A stretch of DNA of 64,000 bases from a virus. The DNA is taken from IMG/VR virus record IMGVR_UViG_3300035204_001665, positions 1-64,000 of that record; one strand, 5' to 3'. A program made the translations under genes and the position numbers. Under the pieces are notes generated by a model that saw nothing but the letters and a program-made list of their open reading frames with translations, was not told the DNA's origin and did not search any database. Below are positions 8,545 through 15,995 of the stretch, one piece after another; within the stretch, counting starts at the first letter, position 1; the number at the start of each line of letters is the position of its first letter.

Positions 8545-9143
8545 TGTGTGTATACTTCATATTTTGAGAGGTCTTGGTACTCCTGCGTCACATCTTTATT
8601 CTTATCTTCCATGCCCGACATGAGTAGTAGCCCTCTGGCAGCTGCATCTGGAGACATATACATATTCCAGCCCAACATATCAAATTTGTCAGAGATGTGT
8701 GCTATAGAATTTCTTCCATTATACCTTGCTCTTTTAAACCACTCATAAGCTCTCTCGTTATCGGTAAGGATCGCTCCGCCTTTTCCCAGTTTTAAAATTT
8801 TCTTGGGGCCAGAAAAAGAAAGACACATATATTGCCCCTTTTTATACATATTTTTTGTAAATCTAAGCGAACTGTCCCAAACGGGAGTAGGTTTGAGTCT
8901 GTATGCTCCAGTAAGCCGCTGGGAAGACTTCTCAAATTTAACTTTACCGCCAGCATGTATGATAGAGCAGGGCACAGACATGTATGTATGGGAGGGTATA
9001 CTTATTTCCCTGCGATTTAATCCCAAGTATTTTAAACAAAGAAACAACGCGTTCGTGCAGCAATCTACGACTACTGCATGTGGGCTACCCGTGTAGGAAG
9101 CAATGGCCTGCTCAAAATCTGACGTAACTCTATGCGGATTCAT
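8541..9143 (-). CDS. DegT/DnrJ/EryC1/StrS-like aminotransferase, shortened
   Basis: 200 residues, against about 370 for the usual family member. The large-domain core is recognisable: the substrate/PLP loop in DCCTNALFLCLKYLG, the ISIPSHTYMSVP strand-turn, and the PLP-lysine region CLSFSGPKKILKLGKGGAI with Lys114 or Lys115 as the internal aldimine lysine. Most of the C-terminal small domain is missing; the reading frame ends cleanly and overlaps the next gene, so this looks like a stable short form and not an assembly break. Expected role is transfer of an amino group to a keto-sugar, possibly the gmd product. Whether the short form is active is uncertain. Confidence 0.75.
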   Translation of the reverse strand: MNPHRVTSDFEQAIASYTGSPHAVVVDCCTNALFLCLKYLGLNRREISIPSHTYMSVPCSIIHAGGKVKFEKSSQRLTGAYRLKPTPVWDSSLRFTKNMYKKGQYMCLSFSGPKKILKLGKGGAILTDNERAYEWFKRARYNGRNSIAHISDKFDMLGWNMYMSPDAAARGLLLMSGMEDKNKDVTQEYQDLSKYEVYTQ

Positions 9144-9867
9144 CCTGTATCTCTTTCCAATTTATAGCGGGTGACAGGTACTCTTTTATACAGTGTGTTG
9201 ATAGTCCGGGTACGGCGCTAATTAATGATCTCCCCTTCTCTTTGCGTAAGTGGGTAAATAGTTTATGGTCCTCTGATATGTCATAGAAAACTTGTTTATC
9301 TTCTAGGAAAGTAGAGACCTTAAAAGCCCAAGACCCACATGTAGACGGTACTGTTCTCCAATGGTGAGAAGCACTGACGAAAATCTGCGAGTGCAAGTCT
9401 TTATGCAAGGACTTTTGTTTTCTTCTCTTGTCCGCGTGGTAATACTTATCTAAGTGGTCGTACAGGGAAACATAGTCAAACTTTATGTTGGAATCACTAA
9501 GCTCTAGTATCTTTTCGTCCCAGCCTTTTACGTGAAGATAGTCGTTCTCTAATATATATACCCAATCATCATTCGGCAGGGCACTGCGTGTTATCAAGTC
9601 GTAAATAAAAAGGGCGTTATATGCTCCCCTTGGCTTCTTTTCGAAAGTATTAGGTATAACCTCAACGCTTCCCCATTTTTCGTGATTTCTGAATCTGTCT
9701 ACAAATTCCGATGGGTCTCCGTCGAAAGATACTGTGACTCTTGTGCTGTCCTGATTAAGGGTAGAAAGGAAATTATTAAAACATTTATCGTGACCGAACC
9801 AGTCTGGACGCCTAGAATTTATGCTGGCTCCAGTATTATCTGTGTGCATATAATAAACATTTATCAT
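9130..9867 (-). CDS. Putative GT-A-like glycosyltransferase
   Basis: 245 residues, no close family named. The pattern is that of a GT-A fold: an N-terminal strand, then a segment resembling nucleotide-sugar-binding (TRVTVSFDGDPSEF), then DDWVYILENDYLHVKGW, where END replaces the usual DXD metal motif, then GSWAFKVSTF. The protein at 13919-14797 has a comparable FFTEDDYI segment, so the two may belong to one broad class. It overlaps both neighbours in the operon. Function is inferred from motif shape and glycan-gene context. Confidence 0.5.
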   Translation of the reverse strand: MINVYYMHTDNTGASINSRRPDWFGHDKCFNNFLSTLNQDSTRVTVSFDGDPSEFVDRFRNHEKWGSVEVIPNTFEKKPRGAYNALFIYDLITRSALPNDDWVYILENDYLHVKGWDEKILELSDSNIKFDYVSLYDHLDKYYHADKRRKQKSLHKDLHSQIFVSASHHWRTVPSTCGSWAFKVSTFLEDKQVFYDISEDHKLFTHLRKEKGRSLISAVPGLSTHCIKEYLSPAINWKEIQDESA

Positions 9868-10160
9868 TATTTGTTGTAATAGTTACCGTCCTCGGGTAAC
9901 TGGACCTCGGCCTTCGTAGCCTCTCTTTCGTAATATTCTGGGTAGTCAATATTCTCCTCCCCGCCCAGTTCTTGACTTAAGATTTGGGTCAATACTTTCT
10001 GTATGACTGCGTCCTCTTGAGAAAGACCGTCGTTCATGGAGCTCATCTTTTTTAAATCTTGCCAAACTTGTAGGCAAATTCCTAGCTCCGTTACCATCTC
10101 GTCGGTAGAGCTGACTAGATTCTTAATTCCATTGTCTAATCTTACGGTATATTCTTTCAC
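9867..10160 (-). CDS. Hypothetical protein
   Basis: 97 residues, acidic, no family recognised. The N-terminal half looks helical (LVSSTDEMVTELGICLQVWQDLKK) and the C-terminal half carries acidic and Tyr-rich sequence. The stop codon overlaps the start of the glycosyltransferase gene by one base and the start overlaps the FmdB-like gene by 4 bp. Nothing visible points to a specific role. Confidence 0.6.
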   Translation of the reverse strand: MKEYTVRLDNGIKNLVSSTDEMVTELGICLQVWQDLKKMSSMNDGLSQEDAVIQKVLTQILSQELGGEENIDYPEYYEREATKAEVQLPEDGNYYNK

Positions 10161-10522
10161 TTGTTCTTATCCCTTCTTACATTGGCTGGGGCCAACTCCT
10201 TGCCTTTGCGTTTTTTCTTCTCTTTTTTATTATACTCTTTGAGTACTGGATCTTCCCCCGCTACCTTTTCCCTTTTCTCGCTCATCTCTGCGGACATATC
10301 CCACAAGTCTCCCACACTCATTTTTTTATCCCTTGTAGCATCCGCAAATGCTTTTGAGGAGAACGGGTCTACGTTTGTAGCGTCTACGCCGATATTGGAC
10401 GTAGTAAAAACCCTCTTCCACTCAATACCACTCTCATCAATATAAAGATGCTCGTCGGTCATACCTTGAACCTCTTCTCTGACTTCTCCAGTCTCAGGAT
10501 GTTCGTACATATAAACAGGCAT
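10157..10522 (-). CDS. FmdB-like small protein without the zinc cysteines
   Basis: 121 residues. The start MPVYMYEHPETGEVREEVQGM aligns with the FmdB/zinc-ribbon pattern (MPxYEYxCxxCGxxFExxQxM), but the two cysteines of the first knuckle are replaced (HPETG) and no second pair follows. The rest is charged, ending in a Lys/Glu-rich tail (KKEKKKRKGKE). FmdB-like proteins are common small phage proteins of unknown role, sometimes labelled regulatory. The loss of metal ligands suggests the fold is retained without zinc. An AAGGA Shine-Dalgarno lies 12 nt upstream of the ATG. Confidence 0.6.
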   Translation of the reverse strand: MPVYMYEHPETGEVREEVQGMTDEHLYIDESGIEWKRVFTTSNIGVDATNVDPFSSKAFADATRDKKMSVGDLWDMSAEMSEKREKVAGEDPVLKEYNKKEKKKRKGKELAPANVRRDKNK

Positions 10523-10530
10523 GATCTGTG

Positions 10531-11616
10531 CTATCCTTCTAGAACCCTCTTGATTCCGTCTAGTGTCTTGCCGTAGGTAAAATCTTCCTGTAACTTCATA
10601 CCTGCCTCATTTACCCTGTTAGACTCTACTCTTTTCACTGCCTCTTCACAGGCAGAAATAAAATCATCTTCGTCCCAATCAAACATTTGACCTTGATTAA
10701 ATGGGTCCCCCTTTCTAAAGAATAGGCCGTCTATACAGTCTACTTTTCTAGAGGGCTCGACTAATACCGCATTATCCTTGTTCGCCCAGTCTTTATAGGC
10801 GTGTGCGTTAAGTATCACGGCATGCTTTCCTAGAGCGACCGACTGAAATTCGGGCAGCCCCCATCCTTCGCCACCGGACATACCGATAGATATGTTACCC
10901 GAATTAAGATAATCGTTATACTCTGAGTTCTTCTCCATTGGCCCCAAGAAACTCATGTTGAAATATTTTTTATGATCTAATGACCTAGCAATTAAATCGT
11001 TATTGTTCTGGGCATTTAAAAATGGATTAAATAAAGCACACTGAAGAAAATATTTGTTGTTGTCGCCGAATTTTTCGGCCCATGCTTTTAGGATTTTACC
11101 GTGATGTTTCCTGAACTCGAATTTTCCAGACAGGGTGAATACTACCCTGTCGTCATCAAAGTACTGCTTGTCTAATACTTCAAAATTATTGGTGTCAAAC
11201 CCCAACGGAACAAAATGGGCATTTACTCCTTTCGCTTTAAACACTTCTGTAGAGTAAGTGGAGGAGAAAATAACTTTTCTATTGTTCTTGGCAATATTTA
11301 CCTCTGATTCCGTCGGGCTATCTAGCTCATGAAAAGTAAAAAGCGCTTGGTTGTCACTAAGAAACGTATTTGAGCCGTTTAAGTGCCATAACTTAAACGC
11401 TGCGTCCTCTCTCTTGTGAGTCTTGTTGAAAGACTTAACTGCCCCGTCTAGCCATTTCGAAAATTCGACGTCATCTTTCTGAGAGAGGAGATCAATTTTA
11501 TCGCCAATAGGGAGAATTTTGACATCCTCCTGTCTCTTGTGGAGCTCCTTTAGGAGCGCCACAGATACTTGGCCGAACGAAACGGAGTTGACGGGACAGT
11601 TAATAGAGAGGGACAT
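10531..11616 (-). CDS. GT4-family glycosyltransferase (GT-B fold)
   Basis: 361 residues, the usual size. The C-terminal domain has the GT4 signature: KFEFRKHHGKILKAW (the 'grr...KG' equivalent), SFLGPM, then SGGEGWGLPEFQSVALGKHAV at roughly residues 245-265, where the EX7E glutamates bind the donor nucleotide-sugar. The N-terminal domain is the acceptor half. It would retain stereochemistry and transfer a hexose onto glycan or phage DNA/protein. It lies between the DUF736-like and FmdB-like genes in the minus operon, 3 bp after the former. Confidence 0.85.
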   Translation of the reverse strand: MSLSINCPVNSVSFGQVSVALLKELHKRQEDVKILPIGDKIDLLSQKDDVEFSKWLDGAVKSFNKTHKREDAAFKLWHLNGSNTFLSDNQALFTFHELDSPTESEVNIAKNNRKVIFSSTYSTEVFKAKGVNAHFVPLGFDTNNFEVLDKQYFDDDRVVFTLSGKFEFRKHHGKILKAWAEKFGDNNKYFLQCALFNPFLNAQNNNDLIARSLDHKKYFNMSFLGPMEKNSEYNDYLNSGNISIGMSGGEGWGLPEFQSVALGKHAVILNAHAYKDWANKDNAVLVEPSRKVDCIDGLFFRKGDPFNQGQMFDWDEDDFISACEEAVKRVESNRVNEAGMKLQEDFTYGKTLDGIKRVLEG

Positions 11617-11619
11617 AAC

Positions 11620-11883
11620 TTACAGAAGTTCCTCCTGTGCCGTCGAAGCAGTAGTTTCTGTCTCTCTTGAGGATTCTCCTTCATTCCGGTCTTTAGAGCG
11701 ATAAACCCTAAAGTCCGGTTGATTGTCCTTAGATTTGTGCTTATTCATAAACACAACTACGTTTACTTCCTTACCGTCGACTTGAATTCTGCCGGTGAGG
11801 TATTTCTGATTGGGGCTTTCCCTTTTCCAGAGAGCGCCTAACTCCCTTTGGGACCATTCGCTTTTTTGTTCTGCGTTATCCAT
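11620..11883 (-). CDS. DUF736-like small protein
   Basis: 87 residues from the ATG at 11883 (an upstream TTG start at 11910 would place the promoter inside the gene). The core reads ELGALWKRESPNQKYLTGRI, then VNVVVFMNKHKSKDNQPDFRVYRS, which is the DUF736 pattern (LWkk...YLtG.i.....vvFkN..K...qPDyriy). The family is small, single-domain and of unknown function, frequent in plasmids and phages. The C-terminus is a polar Ser/Thr/Glu tail. A perfect TTGACA -35 with a 17-bp spacer precedes it. Confidence 0.65.
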   Translation of the reverse strand: MDNAEQKSEWSQRELGALWKRESPNQKYLTGRIQVDGKEVNVVVFMNKHKSKDNQPDFRVYRSKDRNEGESSRETETTASTAQEELL

Positions 11884-11892
11884 ACTTCCGTT

Positions 11893-11921
11893 ACGATATA
11901 GCCTATCCAAACTTTTGTCAA
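11893..11921 (-). promoter_or_regulatory. Sigma-70-like promoter (DUF736-like gene)
   Basis: The -35 TTGACA (11916-11921) is a perfect consensus, the spacer is 17 bp and the -10 is TATCGT (11893-11898). It ends 9 nt before the ATG, leaving a leader of 2-3 nt. The -35 overlaps the last codons of the sigma-like gene. Confidence 0.65.
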
Positions 11922-12526
11922 CCCTTTTTAAAAATATTTTTTGAATCCATTTGCTTTTTTATAGCCGCCCTTCCTTTTCCGTGAAGATTAATGATCGTCT
12001 GCGGTGTTAATTCGAATTTCTCAGCTATGTCTTTCCAAGTAAGTTTTGCTCCTCTTCTGAGATACCTCAGCTCAAAAATTCTAAATATCCTTTTATCATT
12101 TAATTTCTTTAGTATATCAAATGCTCGAGATATATCATTCTTATATTCTTCAACTGGAGCGAAGTCTTCTACTGATTTTTGATCGAAGAAATGATTAATT
12201 ACGCTTTCCTCTGTATTGACATATTTACTATTACTCTTTATATAATTTAAGCAATGATACCTAGTAAAGTTACCCAGCCAAGTAGAAAATTTCGCTTTTT
12301 TCTCTATTTTAAATGACAGAACCGCTTTAAAGAAAACAAAATCTTTATCTTTATAAATTTCTTGGATGTCTAATCTGTTTGCGAACTTGTTACATATAGA
12401 ATAGAAGAGGTTCGAATGCTTATCTCTGAGTTCTATAAAACTAGGGCCACATTTATTTTTAATTATTTTTTTTAATAAAATTAGATCCTCGTCACCTGTT
12501 TTAGTTTTCTTTTTTGGTTTTTTCAT
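11918..12526 (-). CDS. Divergent RNA polymerase sigma factor-like protein
   Basis: About 202 residues from the ATG for MKKPKKKTK. Region 2 is visible at roughly residues 30-100, including KFSTWLGNFTRYHCLNYIKSN, which corresponds to the -10 recognition helix and the core-binding part. Region 4 is at roughly 150-195, with an HTH ending WKDIAEKFELTPQTIINLHGKGRAAI. Region 1.1 and 3 are absent, as in ECF-type and phage sigma factors. It would redirect host RNA polymerase, plausibly to the AGTGTAAT elements in front of structural genes. The start overlaps the P-loop kinase gene end by 26 bp. Confidence 0.75.
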   Translation of the reverse strand: MKKPKKKTKTGDEDLILLKKIIKNKCGPSFIELRDKHSNLFYSICNKFANRLDIQEIYKDKDFVFFKAVLSFKIEKKAKFSTWLGNFTRYHCLNYIKSNSKYVNTEESVINHFFDQKSVEDFAPVEEYKNDISRAFDILKKLNDKRIFRIFELRYLRRGAKLTWKDIAEKFELTPQTIINLHGKGRAAIKKQMDSKNIFKKG

Positions 12527-13130
12527 TATACCACGAGACAAATTTATCTACCTCATTGTTAAGATAGTCATTATCTAGTGGATTGTCATGTTTTATTTTC
12601 TGCCATTTTACCAAAAAGTCAGCATTTTCCTTTAAAATGGGATTCATTCTCTTCTCCTCTTCGTTAACGGGAGGAAGCTCATATTGTTCACACTCCCAGC
12701 CGTGAGTCGGAGTAGTGTACTGGGTGATGTGTACGAGCACTCCATTCAGCTCGTTCTTTAACCAATGAACCTCATCTGTTTCATACTCTTGATACCGAAT
12801 ATCCGTTATAACTGGCGTGTCTTCCGTCTGAGCATTGATCAGGAAACCCTTCACGTCAAAATCCAACTTATCTATCCAGTGCCTACCGTTAGATAGTTTT
12901 CGCTTAGACGTCCCGTGAAAAACGAGGAACTCTCTGATCTTATCCTTGTCTTCTCTGGAGCATTCGAGGGGATCAATATCATAGTGTGTGTAGCACCAAT
13001 TTGCGCATTCATTTTTTAACTTATCTGCCAAAGCAAACCGCCTTACCGGTAGTTTTTTACTTAGTAGATTGAAAAATAAATCCTTCCCCGCTCCTGCTAC
13101 CCCGCTTAAACCTATTACTGTCCGCTCCAT
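12501..13130 (-). CDS. Deoxynucleoside monophosphate kinase-like P-loop protein
   Basis: About 209 residues from the ATG at 13130, supported by an upstream promoter. Walker A is GVAGAGKD (residues 10-17) in GLSGVAGAGKDLFFNLL. The nucleoside-binding part has ALADKLKNECANW, and ITDIRYQEYETDEV carries the conserved DIR...E element seen in T4 gp1-type dNMP kinases. It would phosphorylate dNMPs for phage DNA synthesis, consistent with the dCMP deaminase encoded at 16.0 kb. It heads the long minus-strand operon. The kinase-type P-loop is clear; the exact substrate is not. Confidence 0.72.
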   Translation of the reverse strand: MERTVIGLSGVAGAGKDLFFNLLSKKLPVRRFALADKLKNECANWCYTHYDIDPLECSREDKDKIREFLVFHGTSKRKLSNGRHWIDKLDFDVKGFLINAQTEDTPVITDIRYQEYETDEVHWLKNELNGVLVHITQYTTPTHGWECEQYELPPVNEEEKRMNPILKENADFLVKWQKIKHDNPLDNDYLNNEVDKFVSWYNEKTKKEN

Positions 13131-13137
13131 CCAAACG

Positions 13138-13166
13138 ACCATAAAAGGCGCCCCCAAAAAAGTCAA
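13138..13166 (-). promoter_or_regulatory. Sigma-70-like leaderless promoter (head of accessory operon)
   Basis: The -35 is TTGACT (13161-13166), the spacer is 17 bp and the -10 is TATGGT (13138-13143). It ends 7 nt before the ATG at 13130, so the start nucleotide of the mRNA should be the start codon itself. This fixes the kinase start and probably drives the operon down to 3.4 kb. Confidence 0.68.
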
Positions 13167-13191
13167 GATTTTTTTTGTGTAAATACTAGAG

Positions 13192-13905
13192 ATGAAGAGG
13201 AAAATTAAATACCAACCAAAATTAATTAAATGCTCTTTCAGCATTAACCAAGATCAGAAAACGATTGAGATAAACGGGGAGACCTATTATCCCGTCGGCA
13301 ACGCGGCTTGGCAATCAGGCACAAGAGAGGGATGGGAAACCCATAATCGCGAAAAGAAAAAGATTTTCGACACAGGGAAAAGGAACCTTTGGGCATGGAC
13401 GAGGGGGGAAGATTATGGGTATAAGATATTTACGCAAGGAAAATACAACAAAAGAAGAATTGAGAAATACTTGTGGCACAGAAGCTACGACATTTTCTTG
13501 AGGCACAACATAGGTAAAAGTCTCGTCTATGCAGTGCATAAACTGCAAAATATACTTAATAATTATAAAAACACGAAGATTACTCCAGAAAGTAAGGCAA
13601 TTGTCGAGTTTAACGGGGGAGATTTCTACGGACTAAAGATAGAAAAAATAAACGAAGGCGATAAACCGGAAAAAGATGAGCGCATAAACTTCAGAGAACA
13701 AATCAAGTGCGCATTTTTGGAATTGGGGCACGTGCCTTGGAGGGGAAGGTCTTTCATTTGGGCAGACTTTGCTGCAGGTGGGAATGTTCTAAGATGCTCA
13801 AAAACAGGCGAACTGGTGCTCGTCGATATAGATTTCCTGCACGTCCGCAACTTTTCGCCACCAACGTGGACACACATTTGTCGAACTTTTGCCCTTAAAA
13901 GTTAA
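13192..13905 (+). CDS. Hypothetical protein, possible kinase-like catalytic loop
   Basis: 237 residues, not recognised. Basic N-terminus, a Trp/Tyr-rich middle (NLWAWTRGEDYGYKIF), then a C-terminal block with SFIWADFAAGGNVLRC followed by GELVLVDIDFLHVRNF. This resembles the D....N ... DxD arrangement of aminoglycoside-phosphotransferase/RIO-like kinases, although the Asp-to-Asn spacing is one residue longer than canonical, so it may be chance. It diverges from the dNMP kinase gene and overlaps the open frame of the glycosyltransferase that follows. Its own promoter is unclear: TAAATA lies 6 nt before the ATG but no good -35 is present. Confidence 0.6.
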   Translation: MKRKIKYQPKLIKCSFSINQDQKTIEINGETYYPVGNAAWQSGTREGWETHNREKKKIFDTGKRNLWAWTRGEDYGYKIFTQGKYNKRRIEKYLWHRSYDIFLRHNIGKSLVYAVHKLQNILNNYKNTKITPESKAIVEFNGGDFYGLKIEKINEGDKPEKDERINFREQIKCAFLELGHVPWRGRSFIWADFAAGGNVLRCSKTGELVLVDIDFLHVRNFSPPTWTHICRTFALKS

Positions 13906-13918
13906 CAAGAAACGAAGC

Positions 13919-14797
13919 ATGCCTTACAAAACAAAATATTATAGACCTAGAGTCGCAAAAGTCATAGCCCTATGGGGCGGAAGAAGACAATGGCAGGAGA
14001 ATCCTCATAAGATTTTTAATGAGCACAACCTCGAGCTATTAAAATGCCTAATCAAACATGAAAAAACGATAGATAATAAACATAAAATGGATTTATTTTT
14101 GGTGAACTCCACTCCATGGAACCTTAACCCAGACTACGTAGATTATTTAAACAAAATTAATGGAGACTCGACCAAAAACGGTAAGATTATTGTCCTTCAT
14201 AGGAAAAACTTCGGTCTTAGTCTCGGAGCCTTTGATTATGCTTTTCAAAAACACGCAAATGAATATGACTACTGGTTCTTCACGGAAGACGATTATATAA
14301 ACGTCGCAGAAGACTTCGTAGTGGGTGCAATAAATCAAATAAATAATTCTAACACGGGTTTCGTAGCAGCAAAAAAAATGTGTGTTACAAAAATCACGCG
14401 CTACGCTAGGGGAGGTACGGGTATGACTTCGACAAGTATCCTAAAAAGAGTCTTAGGACTCGGACTCAACAAAGACAGTAACGGTACTCCTCACCTACCT
14501 TTTCACAGGGCGGAGACTTACGTTCGATCTGGGGTAAATGGCGCCGCTAAGAACTTCTACAAGGCCGAAAGAAATTTCACAAACGTCATATATAAATTTT
14601 TAAAACTAAGACTAACATCACCCAAGATGAAAGGGATACAACTGCAGAGGAGCACGTGTACGAGCATTAATATCTATGAATTTATGGCGTATTTCTATCC
14701 AAATTTAGTCAAAAAGCATTTTGGAAATGAACTCAACGAAAAAAGAAAGCAAACGAAGGCTGAGGTAGGAGAATTCATTAATTGGCTTAGGAAATAA
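13919..14797 (+). CDS. Putative GT-A glycosyltransferase-like protein
   Basis: About 292 residues from the ATG encoding MPYKTKYY, 14 nt after the stop of the previous gene; an upstream in-frame ATG at 13889 would overlap that gene. Features: an N-terminal strand with KVIALWGGR, a nucleotide-binding-like KIIVLHRKNFGLSLGAFDYAF, then DYWFFTEDDYINVAEDF, where EDD resembles the metal-binding DXD motif at the end of the GT-A nucleotide domain. The C-terminal part carries RAETYVRSGVNGA. It is the last gene before the terminator at 14.85 kb. Glycosyltransferase is the best guess. Confidence 0.55.
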   Translation: MPYKTKYYRPRVAKVIALWGGRRQWQENPHKIFNEHNLELLKCLIKHEKTIDNKHKMDLFLVNSTPWNLNPDYVDYLNKINGDSTKNGKIIVLHRKNFGLSLGAFDYAFQKHANEYDYWFFTEDDYINVAEDFVVGAINQINNSNTGFVAAKKMCVTKITRYARGGTGMTSTSILKRVLGLGLNKDSNGTPHLPFHRAETYVRSGVNGAAKNFYKAERNFTNVIYKFLKLRLTSPKMKGIQLQRSTCTSINIYEFMAYFYPNLVKKHFGNELNEKRKQTKAEVGEFINWLRK

Positions 14798-14843
14798 ACT
14801 AATCGTTTTTCTATGTGAATTACATTTTTCTAGAACACAAGAC

Positions 14844-14870
14844 ACAAAACCCCCACTAAGGGGGCTTTGC
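14844..14870 (-). terminator. Rho-independent terminator (minus operon 15.6-14.9 kb, possibly bidirectional)
   Basis: A GC-rich hairpin has a 5-bp C5/G5 stem at 14850-14854 and 14860-14864 with a 5-nt loop, extended by AAA/TTT beyond a bulge. On the minus strand it is followed by TTTTGTG. It lies between convergent genes and may also stop the plus-strand glycosyltransferase transcript, where the U-tract is poorer. Confidence 0.7.
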
Positions 14871-14895
14871 GAAAAGTATATGCGAAACATTTTTC

Positions 14896-15033
14896 TTAGA
14901 CCCTGTGATTTTGTGCTGATGGGGCGTTCAGCGACATATACGCAACTCTTTCGAGAATCATCTCCCTTGTTACAGGGTGAGAAACTGTGCTTGAAAACTC
15001 ATTACAATGATTAACCTCAACACGCTGGGGCAT
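14896..15033 (-). CDS. Small hypothetical protein, 45 residues
   Basis: An uninterrupted 45-codon frame from ATG at 15033 to TAA, with a balanced amino-acid composition (VTREMILERVAYMSLNAPSA) that reads like a helical protein. It lies between the 141-residue gene and the terminator at 14.85 kb on the same strand, so it is transcribed in that operon. It starts 11 nt after the stop of the 29-residue frame; no good Shine-Dalgarno is visible, so coupled translation is possible. No family recognised. Confidence 0.5.
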   Translation of the reverse strand: MPQRVEVNHCNEFSSTVSHPVTREMILERVAYMSLNAPSAQNHRV

Positions 15034-15044
15034 TGCGGCGGGAA

Positions 15045-15134
15045 TTACCCACCAGTTTTTTCAGAATGTATATATTCTGTAGCAGTTCTTTCCCTTTGCT
15101 GTGGACCCATACTACAGTCCTGATGACGCTTCAT
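15045..15134 (-). CDS. Candidate micro-protein, 29 residues
   Basis: A 29-codon frame from ATG at 15134, preceded by AAGTGAG 0-6 nt upstream, which is close to but not at ideal Shine-Dalgarno spacing. The product is basic and polar (MKRHQDCSMGPQQRERTATE). It lies 70 nt after the stop of the 141-residue gene and just before the 45-residue ORF. Too short to judge by composition; support comes only from its place inside a terminated operon. Confidence 0.3.
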   Translation of the reverse strand: MKRHQDCSMGPQQRERTATEYIHSEKTGG

Positions 15135-15203
15135 CTCACTTAGGAAACCTTATCCGCTGTCCTCTCGGCAGGATGAAAGAGATTCACACTCTTTCGAAAA
15201 ACT

Positions 15204-15629
15204 TTACTCCTCCTCCTTAAGATTGTCAAGCTCATCTTTGTTGCTCATGAGGTTGGTAATGAAAATAAGATTTTTAATATCTTGCTCTGTGATATTCGTC
15301 GCATCGCATGTCTGTTTTTCATCGCCGATAATGTCACAGAACTTGTTGATCATAAGCGATACGGTTAATGCCACATCCGCGGAAATACTCACGCTTTGCT
15401 CAAAGGATGCAAATGACTTTCTTAAAATCCAATATTCGGTGTCTTCGTGACTGCTACCCGCGATTAGGTGAGCTTCTTCCAAGTCCTTCAGTGCAGATAA
15501 TATTGCTGCCCTGTCCCTCTTGGGACTATCTGTTATAGGTATGATTTTTAAGAAGTCTTTTTCAAGGCAAAAGGAATCATTTTCGGAAAACCATTGATAC
15601 AGGGTCCCTGAAGCTTCTAATACTGTCAT
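15204..15629 (-). CDS. Hypothetical protein, possible winged-helix DNA-binding
   Basis: 141 residues, not recognised with confidence. The first half reads like a winged helix: LYQWFSENDSFCLEKDFLKII, then RDRAAILSALKDLEEAHLI (recognition-helix-like), then a beta-hairpin with EDTEYWILRKSF. The second half is helical with a hydrophobic heptad-like segment and an acidic end (KEEE). A TATAAT lies 4 nt before the ATG. It heads the short minus operon that ends at the terminator at 14.85 kb and diverges from the AT-hook gene, so it may be a small regulator. Confidence 0.6.
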   Translation of the reverse strand: MTVLEASGTLYQWFSENDSFCLEKDFLKIIPITDSPKRDRAAILSALKDLEEAHLIAGSSHEDTEYWILRKSFASFEQSVSISADVALTVSLMINKFCDIIGDEKQTCDATNITEQDIKNLIFITNLMSNKDELDNLKEEE

Positions 15630-15669
15630 ACTTATTATAGATTAAAAAAAATTTTTAAATAAAAAATAC

Positions 15670-15698
15670 TTGCCTTGTTTTAGGTAGTGATGTAATAT
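15670..15698 (+). promoter_or_regulatory. Sigma-70-like leaderless promoter (AT-hook gene)
   Basis: The -35 is TTGCCT (15670-15675), the spacer is 17 bp and the -10 is TAATAT (15693-15698). It ends 7 nt before the ATG at 15706, and there is no Shine-Dalgarno. Confidence 0.7.
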
Positions 15699-15705
15699 TT
15701 GTTCT

Positions 15706-15993
15706 ATGGAAGATACATCATATACATTCGAAAGCAATCCAGTTGTGGAAGCTGTAGTCGCCCCACGGAATAACGCTGTTGAGGAATCAAGCCGCCGTCG
15801 CGGCAGACCGAAGATTAGTGTACAGTGGCCAGAAGGTAGGTTCACCTTTGAATTACTTCAAACTAAGAACGTTTTGTCTGCTTCTTCACTCAGGAAGAAG
15901 ATGAGGGTCGAACTAAAGCGGGGCGGATTAGTGAAAGTAGATACGCTTAAAACGGCCTTTGGGCGCCCACAAAATATTTACGAAAAGGCCTAA
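15706..15993 (+). CDS. Small AT-hook-containing protein
   Basis: 95 residues. The N-terminal third is polar and acidic, then RRRGRPK at residues 30-36 is a canonical AT-hook (GRP core flanked by basic residues) that binds the minor groove of AT-rich DNA. The remaining 60 residues (LQTKNVLSASSLRKKMRVEL and a Lys/Arg-rich tail) look like a small helical DNA-binding domain. It is the first gene of a plus-strand operon that continues with dCMP deaminase, the membrane protein and the GT9-like gene. A role in transcription or DNA organisation is inferred from the motif. Confidence 0.68.
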   Translation: MEDTSYTFESNPVVEAVVAPRNNAVEESSRRRGRPKISVQWPEGRFTFELLQTKNVLSASSLRKKMRVELKRGGLVKVDTLKTAFGRPQNIYEKA

Positions 15994-15995
15994 CC

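Noticed and set aside
13192-13905. Firm call of a protein kinase for the 237-residue gene
   Set aside because: The Asp-to-Asn spacing in the presumed catalytic loop is off by one and no ATP-binding lysine motif is visible; kept only as a hint.
14870-15203. A structured RNA, tmRNA or tRNA in the stretch without a long ORF
   Set aside because: No acceptor stem, T-loop or tmRNA tag could be recognised; short coding frames and a terminator explain it better.
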